Of a stretch of DNA of 64,000 bases, positions 61,407 to 64,000 are shown one piece after another. A program made the position numbers and the translations under genes. The DNA is from CAZLPZ01 sp964607245 (lineage in GTDB: Bacteria > Pseudomonadota > Alphaproteobacteria > Micavibrionales > Micavibrionaceae), in NCBI GenBank assembly GCA_964607245.1, contig CAZSIB010000001.1, forward strand, positions 186,001 to 250,000, written 5' to 3'. Every line of letters starts with the position of its first letter. Within the stretch, counting starts at the first letter, position 1. The notes beneath the pieces are model-generated. The model saw nothing but the letters and a program-made list of their open reading frames with translations, was not told where the DNA came from and made no database searches.

Positions 61407-62525
61407 CTATTCCCACAAACTGCGGACGCGGGTCCAGAAACTATCGGTTTCGGGGCTGTGACGACCGCCTTTGCTTAAGGAATCGCCGAACTGGCGGAGC
61501 AAATCCTCTTGTTTTTTCGAGAGGTTCACGGGCGTTTCCAAATAGGTTTCGATGTATAAATCACCCTTGTTATCAGAGCGCAGCGTCGACATACCCTGAT
61601 TTTTAATCCGGAATTGTTGCCCTGTTTGGGTGCCTGCGGGAATTTTCAGGTTTGCGGTTTTACCGGACAGGGTCGGGACGGCAATTGTGCCCCCAAGCGC
61701 CGCATCCGCAAATGAAATCGGTACACGGCAGAATAAATCGGATTCTTCGCGTTTAAACAAAGGATGCGGTTTGATACTGATGAGGACGTATAAATCGCCG
61801 GGCTTGCCGTTGCGTGCGGGTTCCCCCTCGCCGGGCAGGCGGATGCGCCGTCCATGGTCGATCCCCGCCGGAATTGTGACTTTTAGGTTTTTATCCCCGC
61901 GCAGCATGCCGCCCCCGCCGCATTTTTTGCAGGGGTTTTTGATGACATCGCCGGTCCCGCTACACGCGCTGCAGGTCCGTTCGATCGTGAAGAATCCTTG
62001 TTGCGAGCGCATGCGCCCGGACCCGCCACAGACTGTGCATTTTTCGGGCTTTGTGCCCTTTTCCGCGCCCGATCCCGTGCATTGATCGCAGACCTTGGCC
62101 GAAGGGACGCGAATGGTCGCTTCTTTCCCCTTGTACGCATCTTCGAGTGAGATTTCGAGGGTGTATTGTAAGTCGCCACCGCCCGAGCGGCCGCGCGCGC
62201 CACCTTCACCGAACATGCTTTCAAAAATATCCGAAAACGCGCTGCCAAAGCCGCTTGCGAAATCGCCGGGGTTAAATCCACCGGGGCCGCCTGCGCCGTT
62301 TTGAAAGGCCGCTTTGCCAAAGCGGTCATAGGCCGCGCGTTTTTGTGCGTCTTTTAAAACGTCGTTGGCTTCGTTCAGTTCTTTAAATTTTTCCTCGGCC
62401 TCTTTGTTGTCTTTGTTCCGGTCGGGATGGTATTTCATGGCGAGCTTGCGGTACGCCGATTTAATCTCGTCGTCGGTAGCGTCTTTCGCGACGCCTAAAA
62501 TCTCGTAGTAATCACGATCAGACAT
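61407..62525 (-). CDS. dnaJ: Chaperone DnaJ
   Basis: DnaJ delivers clients to DnaK. The 372-residue product has the J domain with HPD (MKYHPDRNKDN), a Gly/Phe-rich linker, four CXXCXGXG zinc repeats (CDQCTGSG, CTVCGGSG, CSACSGTG, CKKCGGGG) and the C-terminal client-binding domains. It lies downstream of dnaK and of a second J-domain gene, with a 2-base gap to the latter. Confidence 0.97.
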   Translation of the reverse strand: MSDRDYYEILGVAKDATDDEIKSAYRKLAMKYHPDRNKDNKEAEEKFKELNEANDVLKDAQKRAAYDRFGKAAFQNGAGGPGGFNPGDFASGFGSAFSDIFESMFGEGGARGRSGGGDLQYTLEISLEDAYKGKEATIRVPSAKVCDQCTGSGAEKGTKPEKCTVCGGSGRMRSQQGFFTIERTCSACSGTGDVIKNPCKKCGGGGMLRGDKNLKVTIPAGIDHGRRIRLPGEGEPARNGKPGDLYVLISIKPHPLFKREESDLFCRVPISFADAALGGTIAVPTLSGKTANLKIPAGTQTGQQFRIKNQGMSTLRSDNKGDLYIETYLETPVNLSKKQEDLLRQFGDSLSKGGRHSPETDSFWTRVRSLWE

Positions 62526-62527
62526 AA

Positions 62528-62905
62528 TTAACGATCCTGCCGCGGGGGATGGGTCATCCGCATATCCCGTGTTGATACCATGATCCGCATCAATCGTTCA
62601 AGAGTGCGCCGTGCCGATGAGAACATGTCACTCGCTTGGATCTGGTCGGTATTGTCGTTTTCTGGGCGGGGCGGGTGCCACCGTCGTGCCGCCAAATGGT
62701 CATCATAGGCTTGCCGCCGGGCGGGATCACGCAAATGATCATAGGCTTCTTGGATCAGCCGAAATCGTGCCGTAGCCAGGTGTCGATCGGTGGGGTTCGT
62801 ATCGGGGTGATGGCGTTTTGCAAGAAGACGATAGGCCGCGCGGATCACGTGATCATCGGCGTCCTGGGCCACATGAAGCAGATCGTAATAGGTCAGATCG
62901 GACAT
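62528..62905 (-). CDS. J-domain protein between dnaK and dnaJ
   Basis: This 125-residue protein has an N-terminal J domain (TYYDLLHVAQDADDHVIRAAYR, then the HPD motif in KRHHPDTNP) and a C-terminal basic/Met region with no zinc repeats. It would stimulate an Hsp70, probably DnaK, on special clients. The ATG at 62905 (MSDLTYYDLL) is chosen by homology; the frame is open to 62944 with a GTG. It sits inside the dnaK-dnaJ operon, which is an unusual place for a second J protein. Confidence 0.85.
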   Translation of the reverse strand: MSDLTYYDLLHVAQDADDHVIRAAYRLLAKRHHPDTNPTDRHLATARFRLIQEAYDHLRDPARRQAYDDHLAARRWHPPRPENDNTDQIQASDMFSSARRTLERLMRIMVSTRDMRMTHPPRQDR

Positions 62906-63036
62906 AGAAGATCGTTGTGAAGAATGAAAAGGAGGCCGTGTCACAAGGAAAAATCCGGGGTCGGAGAAGAGAAAAAAGAATCACTAAATTCGCTCATTCT
63001 CGCCGGATTCGGTCAGACGATGCAACCGATTCGGAT

Positions 63037-63064
63037 CCTCTCCCTATTTTACAATAGGGAGAGG
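63037..63064. repeat. REP-like palindrome, copy 3, after dnaK
   Basis: CCTCTCCCTATT (63037-63048) and AATAGGGAGAGG (63053-63064) form a perfect 12-bp stem with a TTAC loop, nine bases from the dnaK stop. It may reduce read-through from dnaK into the J genes or stabilise the dnaK message. Related arms occur at 26124 and 49607. Confidence 0.65.
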
Positions 63065-63072
63065 AGAAAAAG

Positions 63073-64000
63073 TTACTTCCCGTCGTCACCCTTGGTAAAG
63101 TCGGCATCGATGACATCGCTCTCGCTGCCGCTTTCTGGTTTATCATCATCTTCAAGGGTCAGGTCGCCCGCATCAGCACCTTTTCCACCGGACGCGGATT
63201 CTTTTTCTTGCGCCTTGCGGTACGCGATTTCGCCCAGTTTCATCGCAACTTTTTCAAGTTCCGTTGTCTTTTGGTTGATGAGATCAGCATCTTCTCCGGT
63301 AAGTGCCGATTTGACGTCGGCAATCGCGTCCTCGACGGCTTTGCGATCTGATGTTGGCGCATCTTTGCCGGCTTCCTCGATGGCTTTTTCCGACATGTGA
63401 ACGATGGTTTCGGCTTTGTTCCGCGCCTCAACCAAGGCACGGCGTTTTTTATCGGTATCCGCATTTTCTTCGGCATCCCGGACCATTTTATCGATATCGG
63501 CATCGGTTAACCCACCCGAGGCCTGGATCTTGATTTGCTGTTCCTTGCCGGTGGCTTTATCCTTGGCGGTCACATGCACAATGCCGTTCGCGTCAATATC
63601 AAACGTGACCTCGATTTGCGGCACACCGCGCGGGGCAGGGGGCAAGCCCACCAGGTCAAATTGACCCAGCAGTTTATTATCCGCTGCCATTTCGCGCTCT
63701 CCTTGGAAAACGCGGATCGTCACGGCCGTTTGATTATCCTCGGCGGTTGAGAACACTTGCGATTTCTTGGTCGGGATGGTCGTGTTCCGGTCAATCAGGC
63801 GTGTAAACACGCCGCCCAATGTTTCAATCCCCAAGGAAAGCGGTGTCACATCCAAAAGCAGCACGTCCTTGACATCGCCTTGGAGCACACCGCCTTGAAT
63901 GGCGGCGCCATCTGCCACGACTTCATCGGGATTCACCCCCTTGTGGGGGTCCTTGCCAAAGAATTCTTTGACGACTTCGATGATCTTTGGCATACGCGTC
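63073..64000 (-). CDS. dnaK: Chaperone DnaK (C-terminal part; continues past the window edge)
   Basis: The visible 308 codons hold the end of the ATPase domain (RMPKIIEVVKEFFGKDPHKGV, GAAIQGGVL), the substrate-binding domain (LLDVTPLSLGIETLGG, GQFDLVGLPPAPRG) and the helical lid, ending VIDADFTKGDDGK. The gene starts beyond position 64000. It heads the chaperone operon. The grpE/hrcA region is not visible. Confidence 0.96.
   Translation of the reverse strand, partial: TRMPKIIEVVKEFFGKDPHKGVNPDEVVADGAAIQGGVLQGDVKDVLLLDVTPLSLGIETLGGVFTRLIDRNTTIPTKKSQVFSTAEDNQTAVTIRVFQGEREMAADNKLLGQFDLVGLPPAPRGVPQIEVTFDIDANGIVHVTAKDKATGKEQQIKIQASGGLTDADIDKMVRDAEENADTDKKRRALVEARNKAETIVHMSEKAIEEAGKDAPTSDRKAVEDAIADVKSALTGEDADLINQKTTELEKVAMKLGEIAYRKAQEKESASGGKGADAGDLTLEDDDKPESGSESDVIDADFTKGDDGK

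Overview
The window reads as chromosomal DNA of a flagellated alphaproteobacterium. The basis is gene content and order: hflC-degP-miaA, a pcm/rhodanese/tolC/popZ/valS block, a PopZ (DUF2497) protein, a CobT-type cobaltochelatase subunit, a DUF1192 protein, and TTAA-N7-TTAA boxes of the CtrA type beside motility genes. I see no prophage, CRISPR array or complete transposon. A lineage away from the best-studied orders (for example Micavibrio-like or Rhodospirillales-like) is only an inference. It is suggested by a System II cytochrome c maturation fusion, unusual in this class, and by several normally linked genes found alone (rplKA, clpX, cobT).

Layout. 1-13.6 kb: membrane and envelope quality control (hflC, degP), tRNA modification (miaA), a cold-shock gene, a ResB-CcsA fusion with a TlpA-like thioredoxin, corA, rodZ, recO, rpmE and a divergent HD hydrolase. 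13.6-22.4 kb: a minus-strand block of valS, popZ, tolC, rhodanese, pcm, comM and a PilZ membrane protein. 22.5-34.4 kb: tRNA-Lys, a lineage-specific gene, motAB, parC and a compact chemotaxis operon (cheA-cheW-cheY-cheB-cheR). CtrA-like boxes lie ahead of motA and cheA.

34.5-43.9 kb is the most unusual part. It is a plus-strand cluster for a type II secretion/type IV pilus-like machine: GspE/PilB ATPase, GspF/PilC platform, a PilM-PilN (GspL-like) fusion, PilO- and PilP-like proteins, a lone ABC ATPase, a TPR membrane protein interrupted by a one-base frameshift, and a prepilin-peptidase-like protein that keeps the zinc-binding front half but not the aspartyl protease motif. No secretin or pilin gene is present in the window. 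The layout resembles MSHA-type pilus loci. An L,D-transpeptidase and a second DegP/DegQ protease follow.

44-64 kb: fatty-acid genes (fabF, acpP), a quinone oxidoreductase, a gene-free 0.8 kb stretch holding a MITE-like element and several strong palindromes, a secreted-looking lectin-fold/DUF1566-like gene with its own strong promoter, rplK-rplA, a SIMPL protein, a GIY-YIG protein, tRNA-Ser with a flanking inverted repeat, clpX, sufE, hisS, cobT, a lipoprotein, and the chaperone operon dnaK-(J-domain protein)-dnaJ. The dnaK gene runs off the right edge and hflC off the left. Small AT-richer genes of unknown function (near 11.1, 22.8, 25.6, 53.2, 57.6 and 60.8 kb) are interspersed; three of them have recognisable promoters of their own.
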